A stretch of DNA of 64,000 nucleotides. It comes from Berkiella sp963803015 (lineage in GTDB: Bacteria; Pseudomonadota; Gammaproteobacteria; Berkiellales; Berkiellaceae). Positions 8,841-17,777 of the stretch are shown one piece after another. Every line of letters starts with the position of its first letter. The first letter of the stretch is position 1. A program made the translations under genes and the position numbers. A model generated the notes under the pieces. The model did not search any database. It was not told the DNA's origin and saw nothing but the letters and a program-made list of their open reading frames with translations. The stretch is from contig CAWDKV010000011.1 of the NCBI GenBank assembly GCA_963803015.1, positions 496,001 to 560,000 of the forward strand, given 5' to 3'.

Positions 8841-10258
8841 TTTTCCTCCCATTCTGTATGAAAGGTGCCCGGCATATCGATGCGCTCGTAAGTGTGTGAA
8901 CCAAAATAATCGCGCTGTGCCTGAATCAGGTTTGCGGGTAACCATGGACTACTAAAGGCATCCAAGTATCCTAATGCGCTCATCAGTCCTGGGATGGGGA
9001 TACCTATTGCTGTTGCTTGTGACACAATTTTACGCAAGCACTTTTGGTGTTCATTTATTTTTTTCGCCAAATTAGGCGCTAATAATAAATTAGACAAATT
9101 CTTTTTGGATTGAAATGCCAAGCAAATATCTTCTAAAAGCGCCGCACGAATAATGCAACCACCACGCCAAATACGAGAAATAGCTTCCAGTGAAAGCTCA
9201 TATCCATATTTATCAGAGGCCGCTTGCAAAATAGCCATACCTTGAGCGTAAACCATGATGATGCTTGTAAATAATGCGCTGCGCAGATCTATAATAAATT
9301 GTTCATGATTATCTGTTATATGGGCGTTAGTTCGCGGATAAAGTGTACTTGTTTCTGAGCGTTCTTTAGCAAATACGGATAAATCACGCATTGTAACCGC
9401 TATATCAATAGTCGGAGCCGGCACTTGCAATTCCATCCCGCTTTGTGAAGTCCACATTCCTGTGCCCAATTGTTTAGCGACAGCCAAGATGTTATCGATC
9501 AATTTTTTATTTGTTTTTTCATCGATTTTACCAAAAATATGGCTAGTTATTTCCATCAGATAACTGTTTAACTCCCCTTCATTCCACTCACTATATACTT
9601 CTTGCAATTGTTCGTTATTTAAGCCAAGTCCTCGCTTCATTAAATCGTAAGTCTCTGCAATGAGCTGCATAATGCCATATTCAATCCCATTATGAACCAT
9701 CTTCACAAAGTGACCTGAAGAACCCGGTCCCATATATGCGACGCAAGGTTCATTTTTCGCTTTGGCAGCAACGGCTTCTAACACTAATCGAATGCGCTCA
9801 TAAGATTCTTTCGCACCGCCTGGCATCATACTTGGTCCATGACGTGCCCCTTCTTCCCCACCAGAAACTCCCATACCAAGAAATTGGATCCCTTTTGCTT
9901 TTAAATTTTGTGTACGAACATCTGTGTCTTTAAAATAGGAATTACCGGCATCAATAATGAGATCGCCTGGTTCCAGATAGCCTAACAACTCTTGAATAAC
10001 AGAATCAACGATGGCTCCAGCTGGCACCAATAACATGACAGCACGAGGGCGACGCAGCAATTGAATAAATTCTTTGATGTCAGGTGTATCGTGGATAGAG
10101 CGCTTTTGTGCTTCTTCACGCAAACTTTGCACTTTGCTTGGATCTTTATCATAACCTGCAACCACAAAGCCATGATCAGCCATATTCAGCAACAAGTTGC
10201 GCCCCATGACTCCCAAACCGATTATACCGATTTCACATTGCAGTTTGTTTTCCATCAT
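8837..10258 (-). CDS. gnd: 6-phosphogluconate dehydrogenase (decarboxylating)
   Basis: Converts 6-phosphogluconate to ribulose-5-phosphate with NADP reduction. The 473 residues equal the standard dimeric form. GIIGLGVMGRNL is the NADP-binding turn, GVSGGEEGARHGPSMMPGG and KMVHNGIEYG hold the substrate site and catalytic Lys, and the C-terminal all-helical domain contains WRGGCIIRA. The start has tandem ATGs (10258 and 10255) behind a GGAAA ribosome site. There are 17 bases after pgm and a 4-base overlap with tkt. Confidence 0.96.
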   Translation of the reverse strand: MMENKLQCEIGIIGLGVMGRNLLLNMADHGFVVAGYDKDPSKVQSLREEAQKRSIHDTPDIKEFIQLLRRPRAVMLLVPAGAIVDSVIQELLGYLEPGDLIIDAGNSYFKDTDVRTQNLKAKGIQFLGMGVSGGEEGARHGPSMMPGGAKESYERIRLVLEAVAAKAKNEPCVAYMGPGSSGHFVKMVHNGIEYGIMQLIAETYDLMKRGLGLNNEQLQEVYSEWNEGELNSYLMEITSHIFGKIDEKTNKKLIDNILAVAKQLGTGMWTSQSGMELQVPAPTIDIAVTMRDLSVFAKERSETSTLYPRTNAHITDNHEQFIIDLRSALFTSIIMVYAQGMAILQAASDKYGYELSLEAISRIWRGGCIIRAALLEDICLAFQSKKNLSNLLLAPNLAKKINEHQKCLRKIVSQATAIGIPIPGLMSALGYLDAFSSPWLPANLIQAQRDYFGSHTYERIDMPGTFHTEWEEK

Positions 10259-10275
10259 TTATTTTCCATTTCTTT

Positions 10276-11925
10276 TTACACTTTTGAGGCATCAGTTATC
10301 ATTTGTTGCGCTTGCGTTATAATCTTTTGCAAATGATCATCATTCTTAAAACTTTCGGCATAAATCCTGTAAATATCTTCTGTCCCTGAAGGGCGAGCCG
10401 CAAACCATCCATTCTCAGTAATCACTTTCACCCCACCAATTGGAGCATCATTGCCTGGTGCATGAGAAAGAATAGTTTGGATTTTATCTCCAGCTAAATC
10501 AGTGGTTTTAATTTGTTGGCTGGACAATTGACTTAAGACTTTCTTTTGCGCGGGTGTGGCTGTCGCATCAATGCGCTTATAAAAGGATTTACCAAGTTCG
10601 TTTTCCAGTTCATTATATATCACACCAGGTGAGCGTCCTTGACGTGCAGTCATTTCTGCCGATAATAAAGCAGGAATAATGCCATCTTTATCTGTCGTCC
10701 AAACACTGCCATCTAGACGCACAAAAGAAGCGCCCGCACTTTCTTCTCCGCCGAATTCAAGCTTTCCATCTTGCAAACCCGCTGAAAACCATTTAAAACC
10801 CACAGGCACTTCATAAATACTTCGTCCTAATTTTTTAGCGATACGATCAATCATTTGACTACTGACAATAGTCTTGCCAATGGCGCCTGTTTTGCTCCAT
10901 TTGGGGCGATGTTGAAAAAGATAAAATATTGCTACAGAAAGATAATGATTAGGCGGTAAAAGACCTGTTTCGCGCGTAACAATGCCATGTCGGTCATGAT
11001 CAGTATCGCAAGCAAAAGCAATATCAAAACGATTTTTTAGTTCAACTAATCTTTCCATCGCATAAGGAGAAGAAGGATCCATCCGGATCTGACCATCCCA
11101 ATCTACTGTCATAAAACGAAAAGTAGGATCTACTTCATTATTGACAATAGTCAGATTTAATTTGTAGAGCTCGGCAATTTTTGGCCAATAGTGAACACCA
11201 GCTCCACCGAGTGGATCCACTCCGAGATGAATATTGGACCCACGGATGGCATCCATATCAATAACATTACCCAGATCATTCACATAAGCATTGAGATAAT
11301 CATGCTGATGCGTTGTCGCGGCACCAAGTGCTTTTTCAAATGCAACTCTTTTGACACCTTTGAGACCATTTTCAAGAAAGGCATTTGCCTGTTTCTCAAT
11401 CCAATTAGTGACGTTCAGATCAGCTGGACCACCATTCGGGGGGTTATATTTAAAACCACCACTATGGGGTGGATCATGTGAAGGGGTAACGACAATGCCA
11501 TCTGCCAGGCCTGTAGAGCGACCTTGATTGTATACAAGAATGGCATGTGAAATCACAGGGGTTGGCGTATATTCGTTATTTTGAGCAATCATGACCTCTA
11601 CACCATTCGCCGCAAAGACCTCAAGGGCACTTGCAAATGCAGGCATAGAAAGTGCATGCGTATCTATCCCTAAAAATAACGGGCCATCAATTTTATGCAG
11701 CTGTCGATATAAACAAATGGCTTGACTAATAGCAAGAATATGCCATTCATTAAAGGCTTTTTCTAAAGCGCAGCCTCGATGCCCTGAAGTGCCAAATACA
11801 ACTCTTTGGCTAGCCACTAAGGGATCAGGGATCTCAGTGTAATAAGCTGTGACAAGCTTTTCTACATTAATGAGAATGGAAGTCGGGGCAGGCTTACCCG
11901 CTAAAGGGCTCACTGTACTAGCCAA
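10276..11925 (-). CDS. pgm: phosphoglucomutase (alpha-D-glucose-specific)
   Basis: Interconverts glucose-1-phosphate and glucose-6-phosphate. The 549 residues match the E. coli-type Pgm. GTSGHRG lies near residue 48, TPSHDPPHSGGFKYNPP carries the phosphoserine, and CDTDHDRHG is the metal loop; GGEESAG and the C-terminal phosphate loop RPSGTEDIYRIY follow. The start codon is TTG at 11925: an in-frame TAG lies four codons upstream, so no other start is possible, and a GGGGGA ribosome site sits 6-7 bases before it. It is the first gene of the eight-gene minus-strand operon and links glycogen- or glucan-derived glucose-1-phosphate to the pentose phosphate genes. Confidence 0.95.
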   Translation of the reverse strand: MASTVSPLAGKPAPTSILINVEKLVTAYYTEIPDPLVASQRVVFGTSGHRGCALEKAFNEWHILAISQAICLYRQLHKIDGPLFLGIDTHALSMPAFASALEVFAANGVEVMIAQNNEYTPTPVISHAILVYNQGRSTGLADGIVVTPSHDPPHSGGFKYNPPNGGPADLNVTNWIEKQANAFLENGLKGVKRVAFEKALGAATTHQHDYLNAYVNDLGNVIDMDAIRGSNIHLGVDPLGGAGVHYWPKIAELYKLNLTIVNNEVDPTFRFMTVDWDGQIRMDPSSPYAMERLVELKNRFDIAFACDTDHDRHGIVTRETGLLPPNHYLSVAIFYLFQHRPKWSKTGAIGKTIVSSQMIDRIAKKLGRSIYEVPVGFKWFSAGLQDGKLEFGGEESAGASFVRLDGSVWTTDKDGIIPALLSAEMTARQGRSPGVIYNELENELGKSFYKRIDATATPAQKKVLSQLSSQQIKTTDLAGDKIQTILSHAPGNDAPIGGVKVITENGWFAARPSGTEDIYRIYAESFKNDDHLQKIITQAQQMITDASKV

Positions 11926-11960
11926 AATATCCCCCTATCATGCGCATTTATGAGATATAA

Positions 11961-11990
11961 GTATAACGTAATTTATGTTAGACTTCCCAA
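11961..11990 (-). promoter_or_regulatory. putative promoter of the pgm operon
   Basis: On the minus strand TTGGGA and TTATAC are separated by 18 bases, with the -10 box about 35 bases before the pgm start. It is the only sigma70-like pair I see in the gap between pgm and the SDR gene. The match is modest and rests on reading by eye. Confidence 0.4.
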
Positions 11991-12047
11991 CTACATAAAA
12001 CGTTCATCTCTAGATAATTTTAACCGCTTACAACAACAGCCACGCTC

Positions 12048-12842
12048 TCATACAATTGAGCGCACAACGCCACCATCCACTCGTAAAGATGCACCATTCG
12101 TTCCGGAAGATAAAGGGCTACAAATGTAGGCAACTAATGCAGCAACTTCTTCTACTGTGATAAATCGCTTTAATAATGAGGAGGGTCTCACATTTAAGAA
12201 AAATTCTTTTTCGATTTGATGTTGATCTTTTTTACTCTCTTTTGCCATGTCAGCCATAAATTGCTCAACGCCTTCGCTGCGTGTCGGTCCAGGTAAAACC
12301 GCATTAACCGTCACATTCGTGCCTGCTGTAATTTCTGCCAACCCTCTTGATAAAGCGAGTTGCGCTGTTTTAGTCAAACCATAATGAATCATTTCTGGGG
12401 GAATTTGTATGCCAGATTCACTGGAAATAAATATAATTCTACCCCAATTCTTCTTTATCATTTGCGGCAGATAAAATCTAGAGATACGTATGCCACTCAT
12501 GACATTGGTTTCAAAAATATGAAGCCATTCTTCATCTGATATTTCTAGGAAAGGTTTAACTTGATAGATCCCTAAATTATTGACCAGGATATCAACGGTT
12601 GGTATTTTTTGAGATAGTATTTTAAAACCTTCGACAGTGCTGAGATCAGCTGCAACCCCTATTAATTTAGCATCAGGATATTTGGCTGTAATTGTTTTTA
12701 TAGCACTCTCAACGCGCTTATCAGATCGACCATTAATAACAACAGTCGCCCTTTCTGATGCTAAAGCTGTTGCCACTGCGTAGCCAATACCTGCTGTAGA
12801 GCCAGTCACCAATGCTACTTTGTTTTTTAATTGATAATCCAT
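12048..12842 (-). CDS. short-chain dehydrogenase/reductase (SDR)
   Basis: Classical SDR of 264 residues. TGSTAGIGYAVA is the cofactor turn, NGRSDKR suggests NADP(H), VNNLG corresponds to the NNAG motif, the catalytic Ser is in ISSESG and YGLTK is the Tyr-Lys pair. The C-terminus SGTNGASLRVDGG is typical of the 3-ketoacyl reductase-like subgroup. The substrate cannot be told from sequence. It is a single gene on the minus strand, about 120 bases upstream of pgm and divergent from the ABC permease gene at 12974. Confidence 0.9.
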   Translation of the reverse strand: MDYQLKNKVALVTGSTAGIGYAVATALASERATVVINGRSDKRVESAIKTITAKYPDAKLIGVAADLSTVEGFKILSQKIPTVDILVNNLGIYQVKPFLEISDEEWLHIFETNVMSGIRISRFYLPQMIKKNWGRIIFISSESGIQIPPEMIHYGLTKTAQLALSRGLAEITAGTNVTVNAVLPGPTRSEGVEQFMADMAKESKKDQHQIEKEFFLNVRPSSLLKRFITVEEVAALVAYICSPLSSGTNGASLRVDGGVVRSIV

Positions 12843-12921
12843 TGTTCCCCCTTCACTTTTCTTCTGTCAATTATAGTTGAGTTGGAATGGGATTTTTTGT
12901 CTCCACAGGAAATTACTAAAT

Positions 12922-12968
12922 ATCCAGCAAGGCTATAAGCTATAATTCATAAAACTATTCTGCTGGAT
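12922..12968 (+). promoter_or_regulatory. inverted repeat around a -10-like box upstream of the ABC permease
   Basis: ATCCAGCA (12922-12929) and TGCTGGAT (12961-12968) form a perfect 8-base inverted repeat with 31 bases between. Between them is TATAAT at 12941-12946, about 28 bases before the permease ATG at 12974. No good -35 box is seen. This could be a regulator-controlled promoter or a hairpin in the leader of the mRNA. Confidence 0.35.
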
Positions 12969-12973
12969 TAATA

Positions 12974-14734
12974 ATGATTCGATACCCCTTTGTTCGAGCC
13001 AATATAAAAGCTTCTGGCGATCTAAAGCGGTTAAAACATTTTCCCAATTTTTATGATTTTATTGCTTTCGTGCTTATTATGACAGTATTAGCATTGATAG
13101 CGGTGGGCACGCATGGCATGAACCAAACCCTCGCTAAATTGCAAATGACCCCTATCACCTTATCCTTAGACAATCTTCCCAAATACGCGCTATACACGAC
13201 ATTGCGTATGTTCGCTGCAATCATTGCTTCTCTGGTTTTTACATTCATCATCGCAACCTTGGCAGCCAAAAATCGCAAGGCGGAGATGATTATTATCCCT
13301 GCCCTTGATATCTTACAATCTGTACCGGTATTAGGATTCTTGACTTTCACTGTAACTATTTTCATGGGGGTTTTTCCTGGATATCAAGCAGGAGTCGAAC
13401 TAGCTGCAATCTTTGTTATTTTTACCAGCCAAGCTTGGAATATGGCTTTTTCTTTTTATCAATCTCTTCGAACTGTTCCTCAAGACTTAAAAGATGTATG
13501 CGAACAATTTTCTCTCAATAGTTGGCAAAGATTTTGGCAACTGGAAGTTCCCTTCGCTATTCCGGGGTTAGTCTGGAACACGATGATGTCTATGTCTGGC
13601 GGATGGTTCTTTGTTGTCGCTTCAGAAGCTATTTCAGTTGGCAATACTCAAATATCTTTGCCTGGTATTGGATCATGGTTAGCTTTGGCTATTGACCACA
13701 AAGACTTAAGCGCTGTCGGTTGGGCAGTGCTAGCTATGGGCATTATCATCCTCATTTACGATCAATTCATTTTTCGCCCCATTGTTTCATGGGCCGACAA
13801 GTTCAGTATGGGGCGAACAGCCAGCCAACAACAGCCTAAATCCTGGGTTTATAATATTATCAAACGCAGTGAAGCTTTAACTTTTGTGATGAGACCTTTG
13901 GTCTTTTTAAAAGGGTTAATCTTGCGTGTCAAATGGCCTCATAAGACTACTACTAAAATTCAATCTTTACCAACGCATGCATGGTTAGGCAAATCTTTTG
14001 ATATGCTATGGTTTTTACTTATCTCTGTTTTGTTGGCAGGATCTGTTCTGTTTTTAATCAATTATTTACGTGTGTCTATTACAGGAAAAATGGTTTTTGA
14101 GGTCTTTTTTCTAGGAGGGATCACTGCCATTAGAGTCCTCGTTCTCATCGCTTTGGCTAGTCTTATCTGGGTACCACTTGGTGTTTGGATAGGATTACGT
14201 CCAAAGCTAACAGCTTGGATTCAACCACTAGCGCAATTTCTTGCTGCATTTCCAGCCAATATTTTGTTTCCTGTCTTTGTCGTTGGTATCGTAAAATACA
14301 ATCTCAATCCCGATATCTGGTTATCACCCTTAATGATTTTAGGGACCCAGTGGTATATATTTTTTAATGTCATGGCCGGTGTGAGTGTTTTTCCGAATGA
14401 TCTGAAAGAAGCCTCCACACTCTATAATATTCGATCATGGTTGTGGTGGCGCAAAGTCATCCTGCCAGGTATCTTTCCCTATTATGTGACAGGTGCTTTA
14501 ACAGCATCTGGTGGCGCATGGAACGCCAGTATTGTCGCTGAAGTCGTGCACTGGGGCTCAACCAAGCTACAAGCTCAAGGTTTAGGCTCTTATATTGCCG
14601 GAGCAACTGAAGCGGGCAATACACACCAGGTTGTTCTTGGTGTTGCTGTAATGTCACTATTTGTTATTTTTATCAATCGAATAATTTGGCGGCGTCTTTA
14701 TACTTACGCCGCGCAATATACGCGTCTTGACTGA
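12974..14734 (+). CDS. ABC transporter permease, NitT/TauT type, two fused permease domains
   Basis: The 586 residues carry two binding-protein-dependent permease domains, roughly residues 65-270 and 365-575, each with several membrane segments. EAA-loop-like segments are present in both halves (EQFSLNSWQRFWQLEVPFA; STLYNIRSWLWWRKVILPG). Such fused permeases pair with the ATPase encoded next (14748). Family members import nitrate, sulfonates, taurine or related organic ions, but the cluster has no periplasmic binding protein, so the substrate is unknown. The permease stop lies 13 bases before the ATPase ATG. Confidence 0.9.
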   Translation: MIRYPFVRANIKASGDLKRLKHFPNFYDFIAFVLIMTVLALIAVGTHGMNQTLAKLQMTPITLSLDNLPKYALYTTLRMFAAIIASLVFTFIIATLAAKNRKAEMIIIPALDILQSVPVLGFLTFTVTIFMGVFPGYQAGVELAAIFVIFTSQAWNMAFSFYQSLRTVPQDLKDVCEQFSLNSWQRFWQLEVPFAIPGLVWNTMMSMSGGWFFVVASEAISVGNTQISLPGIGSWLALAIDHKDLSAVGWAVLAMGIIILIYDQFIFRPIVSWADKFSMGRTASQQQPKSWVYNIIKRSEALTFVMRPLVFLKGLILRVKWPHKTTTKIQSLPTHAWLGKSFDMLWFLLISVLLAGSVLFLINYLRVSITGKMVFEVFFLGGITAIRVLVLIALASLIWVPLGVWIGLRPKLTAWIQPLAQFLAAFPANILFPVFVVGIVKYNLNPDIWLSPLMILGTQWYIFFNVMAGVSVFPNDLKEASTLYNIRSWLWWRKVILPGIFPYYVTGALTASGGAWNASIVAEVVHWGSTKLQAQGLGSYIAGATEAGNTHQVVLGVAVMSLFVIFINRIIWRRLYTYAAQYTRLD

Positions 14735-14747
14735 AGAGGTTTGTATC

Positions 14748-16043
14748 ATGCTCAACCGTAATTCTCTCGTTGAAATTAGCAAAGTACGCCATTTTTACCA
14801 TAAGGGTTCTGGTGGTAACTTTCTAGTACTAGATGATATCAATCTCACGCTCTATGAAGATGAAATTGTTTGCTTATTAGGTCGTTCTGGATCAGGAAAA
14901 TCCACTCTTTTGCGATCCATTTCAGGATTACTCAAACCATCAGAGGGCAATATCACCATACAAGGCATGCCATTGCTAGGATCTAGTGAAGGTATAGCCA
15001 TGGTGTTTCAGAGCTTCGCACTTTTTCCGTGGCTAACCGTTCTTGAAAATGTGGAAATTGGTCTTCAGGCGCAGAATATAAAACCCGATGAATGTCGTCG
15101 CCGTGCACTAGCTGCTATAGATCTCATCGGTCTGGATGGCTTTGAAAACGCTTATCCTCGCGAATTATCAGGAGGGATGCAGCAGCGTGTTGGCTTGGCG
15201 CGCGCGCTCGTAGTTAAACCACTCTTGCTCTTAATGGATGAACCTTTTTCGGCTTTAGATATTTTGACAGCGGAAATATTGCGAACTGACTTGCTCGATC
15301 TATGGATAGAAGGGCAAATGACTATTAAATCCATATTGATGGTCACGCATAATATTGAAGAAGCGGTCCTAATGGCGGATCGTATCTTGATCTTCGGCTC
15401 TAACCCTGGCCAGATCATCGATGAAATCGTTGTGACACTACCCCACCCTCGAAATCGTCTGGCACCTGATTTTCGCGCATTAGTTGATGTTATCTACGAT
15501 AAAATGATATCAAAAGATTCTAGAACGCCTGGAAAAACTGGGCTCTTTGTAGGTATGGGAATAGGCATGGTCTTACCATACACTTCATCTAACTTGTTGC
15601 AGGGTTTTATGGAGACCGTAGCCTCTGTTCATAAGGGACAAGCTGATCTTCCACAACTATCTGTCTCTTTGAATATGGATGATGGCGAGATTTTAAAAAT
15701 AGCGGAAATTCTTCAGCTCTTTCGCTTTTGTGAATTAGAAAGTGGTGATGTAAAGTTAACTGCCAAAGGGATAAAATTTGCAGGTGAAACCATTGACGAA
15801 CGGAAAAAAATATTCCGCGAACATCTGCAAAAATACGTGCCATTAGCAGCTCATATCCGCCATGTTCTTGACGAGCGATCTGATCATGCCGCTCCAATGA
15901 GTCAATTTCGCGAAGAAATTGATAATTACATGCCCTCTGCCTCTGCCGAAGAAACTTTGAGAGCAGTTATCTCTTGGGCGCGTTATGCAGAACTCTTTGC
16001 CTATGATGAACAAACCGGAAAGTTTTCTTTAGAGGAACCCTAA
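14748..16043 (+). CDS. ABC transporter ATP-binding protein with C-terminal AAA-associated domain
   Basis: 431 residues from the ATG at 14748, which has GAAGAGG 8 bases upstream; a TTG at 14727 is possible but poorer. Walker A GRSGSGKST, Q-loop MVFQSFALFPW, signature LSGGMQQRVG, Walker B LLLMDEPFSALD and the H-loop VTHNIEEA are all intact, so the ATPase should be active. After about residue 280 there is an extra domain of about 140 residues of the kind found in some nitrate/sulfonate ATPases (AAA-associated C-terminal domain). It forms an operon with the double permease at 12974. Confidence 0.93.
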   Translation: MLNRNSLVEISKVRHFYHKGSGGNFLVLDDINLTLYEDEIVCLLGRSGSGKSTLLRSISGLLKPSEGNITIQGMPLLGSSEGIAMVFQSFALFPWLTVLENVEIGLQAQNIKPDECRRRALAAIDLIGLDGFENAYPRELSGGMQQRVGLARALVVKPLLLLMDEPFSALDILTAEILRTDLLDLWIEGQMTIKSILMVTHNIEEAVLMADRILIFGSNPGQIIDEIVVTLPHPRNRLAPDFRALVDVIYDKMISKDSRTPGKTGLFVGMGIGMVLPYTSSNLLQGFMETVASVHKGQADLPQLSVSLNMDDGEILKIAEILQLFRFCELESGDVKLTAKGIKFAGETIDERKKIFREHLQKYVPLAAHIRHVLDERSDHAAPMSQFREEIDNYMPSASAEETLRAVISWARYAELFAYDEQTGKFSLEEP

Positions 16044-16142
16044 AATTAGTCTTGAATACACCCTCCTCTTTTAAGTTGAATTCTTTCGTTTATACGCTTA
16101 GAATGCGCTTTAATCATCAACCAAACTAACTTTTGGCTCACT

Positions 16143-16841
16143 ATGAAAAAACAACTTAGTCACTTATCAAATTTAATAAAAGCCGCTATTCAAGCTCACG
16201 CTCCTCAATCTAGCATAAAAGTCTTTGAACACTTAGCTTGCGACGGCGCTGTTTGCGATCCTAAGCACCACCGCATATTGTTTGAAGATGACACTATCAG
16301 AGTTGTCGATGTCATTCTTGATGCACAAAGCGATGAAATATTTCACCGGCATGAACGTTGTGCCATCATGTATGTCGATAGACCCGCAAGCATAGAATAT
16401 TACGGAAATATCGATAAGCCCAACGACATATCCTGGTCATCGAGCAATCTTGAACGGCGTTCAAATATTATTCCTTTTGAAGAAATGCATAAAGTCAAAA
16501 ATGTGGATAGCAGACAATTTCGAGCATTTCGTATTGAACTGAGTGCTGATATTCTAAAACTTCAAAATCATGATGTGCTGCTAGAGCAAATTCATGAACT
16601 AGTAAAATTCCAAATAAAATCTTTAGATCTGATTCGTCAAACCATATTAAGGAACGAATCAAAGGCACCCGTGCGACAGCTCTCCCTTCCCAAGACAGAT
16701 AAGCATGATGATAAAAAAACCGGCACGGAGCCCAAGCCGTTCTTAAATCACTACCCTCTTAAGAAAAACCCTCCCACTAAACGTAAAAGTGAAGCGGAAG
16801 AGTTGTGCGAAGAAGCCAAAATATTTCTCAGCAGAAGGTAA
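16143..16841 (+). CDS. hypothetical protein with a cupin-like N-terminal half
   Basis: 232 residues. Residues about 40-90 (RILFEDDTIRVVDVILD, then EIFHRHERCAIMYVD) read like the first strands of a small cupin beta-barrel, with HRHE as a possible metal site. The rest is helical, ending in a Lys/Pro-rich tail. I do not recognise a specific family. The ATG at 16143 is the only good start. It lies 99 bases after the ABC ATPase gene and may be separate. The cupin assignment is an inference from pattern. Confidence 0.65.
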   Translation: MKKQLSHLSNLIKAAIQAHAPQSSIKVFEHLACDGAVCDPKHHRILFEDDTIRVVDVILDAQSDEIFHRHERCAIMYVDRPASIEYYGNIDKPNDISWSSSNLERRSNIIPFEEMHKVKNVDSRQFRAFRIELSADILKLQNHDVLLEQIHELVKFQIKSLDLIRQTILRNESKAPVRQLSLPKTDKHDDKKTGTEPKPFLNHYPLKKNPPTKRKSEAEELCEEAKIFLSRR

Positions 16842-16850
16842 TCAAATGTG

Positions 16851-17057
16851 TTAGTCCTGCGTGCATTCCAGAATATCTCCTGGTTGGCACGCTAGATGTT
16901 TGCAGATTGCCTCTAAAGTTGAAAATCTTATCGCTTTTGCTTTGCTGTTTTTTAAAATCGATAAATTCTGCTCAGTAATCCCGATAAGTTTTGCTAATTC
17001 ATTTGATCGCATTTTTCGTTTGGCGAGCATAACATCTAAATTTACAATTATTGCCAT
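16851..17057 (-). CDS. small XRE-type HTH regulator (YozG/Cro-C1 family)
   Basis: The 68-residue protein is essentially one helix-turn-helix domain: SNELAKLIGITEQNLSILK is the HTH, and ICKHLACQPGDILE is the typical C-terminal helix of YozG-like regulators. It lies 12 bases downstream of the DUF2975 gene on the same strand. This HTH/DUF2975 pairing is common in bacteria, and the membrane protein probably modulates or is controlled by the regulator. Confidence 0.9.
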   Translation of the reverse strand: MAIIVNLDVMLAKRKMRSNELAKLIGITEQNLSILKNSKAKAIRFSTLEAICKHLACQPGDILECTQD

Positions 17058-17069
17058 ATTGCTTCTCTC

Positions 17070-17597
17070 TTAAATCGTATAACGCTGATCTTCTTCTAGG
17101 TGATGAGCTTCTTCCATGACATAAGAAATACCCATAACAACCAAACCAATGATAATAGGCAGTATTTGCGGCGTGCCAAATGATAAAGCTAAAAAGCGCT
17201 CACCTACTGGATTTTGAAAACTCAAAGCCAAACTCATCAATCCTGAGCATAGAAAATTAATACATGCTAAAAGAAACAATAACTTTCCCAGTTTTTTATA
17301 GCAAAACACATTTTCTTCACAAAATATTCTTCCCAACTGATAATTTTTAAATAATGAAGCCAGCCGATAAAACAAAGCCATAACCACCATTGTTGGCATA
17401 ACACTTACAATAAAACCTAATATTTTGCTCAAGTTATTAAAAGTTACTTTTCCCAACGGAATAGAAAAGGGATTTATTTCAAGTAAAAGGGCTTGCTCGA
17501 CATTTAGCCAATAAAACATCGTAAAGAGTGGTGTTGCAATCAAAAAAACTCGAAATAGAAAACGGACTTTTTTGCTAAATAGTTGAATATCTGACAT
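17070..17597 (-). CDS. DUF2975 membrane protein
   Basis: 175 residues with four hydrophobic segments (about residues 13-32, 55-78, 103-127 and 145-163), matching the layout of DUF2975 proteins. LGRIFCEENVFCYKKLGKLL in the middle is the kind of cytoplasmic loop seen in this family. The family is almost always encoded beside a YozG-type HTH gene, as here (16851-17057). The function of the family is unknown. Confidence 0.85.
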   Translation of the reverse strand: MSDIQLFSKKVRFLFRVFLIATPLFTMFYWLNVEQALLLEINPFSIPLGKVTFNNLSKILGFIVSVMPTMVVMALFYRLASLFKNYQLGRIFCEENVFCYKKLGKLLFLLACINFLCSGLMSLALSFQNPVGERFLALSFGTPQILPIIIGLVVMGISYVMEEAHHLEEDQRYTI

Positions 17598-17777
17598 TTA
17601 AGCTATCCTTGTGTTCATAATTGACTTATTGATTATTAGTCATGTTTTATCGTTAGTCAATAACTTTTTAATGGCGATTTGCGCAGTTTCAGTTTTATTC
17701 CTGTGCGCAAGCACTCTTGTAATTTACGGCGTGAAGCCTATATTTAACAAATATACTCAAAGCATTACTGGATCCCT

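Noticed and set aside
8841..8945. N-terminal extension of transketolase
   Set aside because: It lies inside gnd, lacks family similarity, and a strong ribosome site stands before the ATG at 8840.
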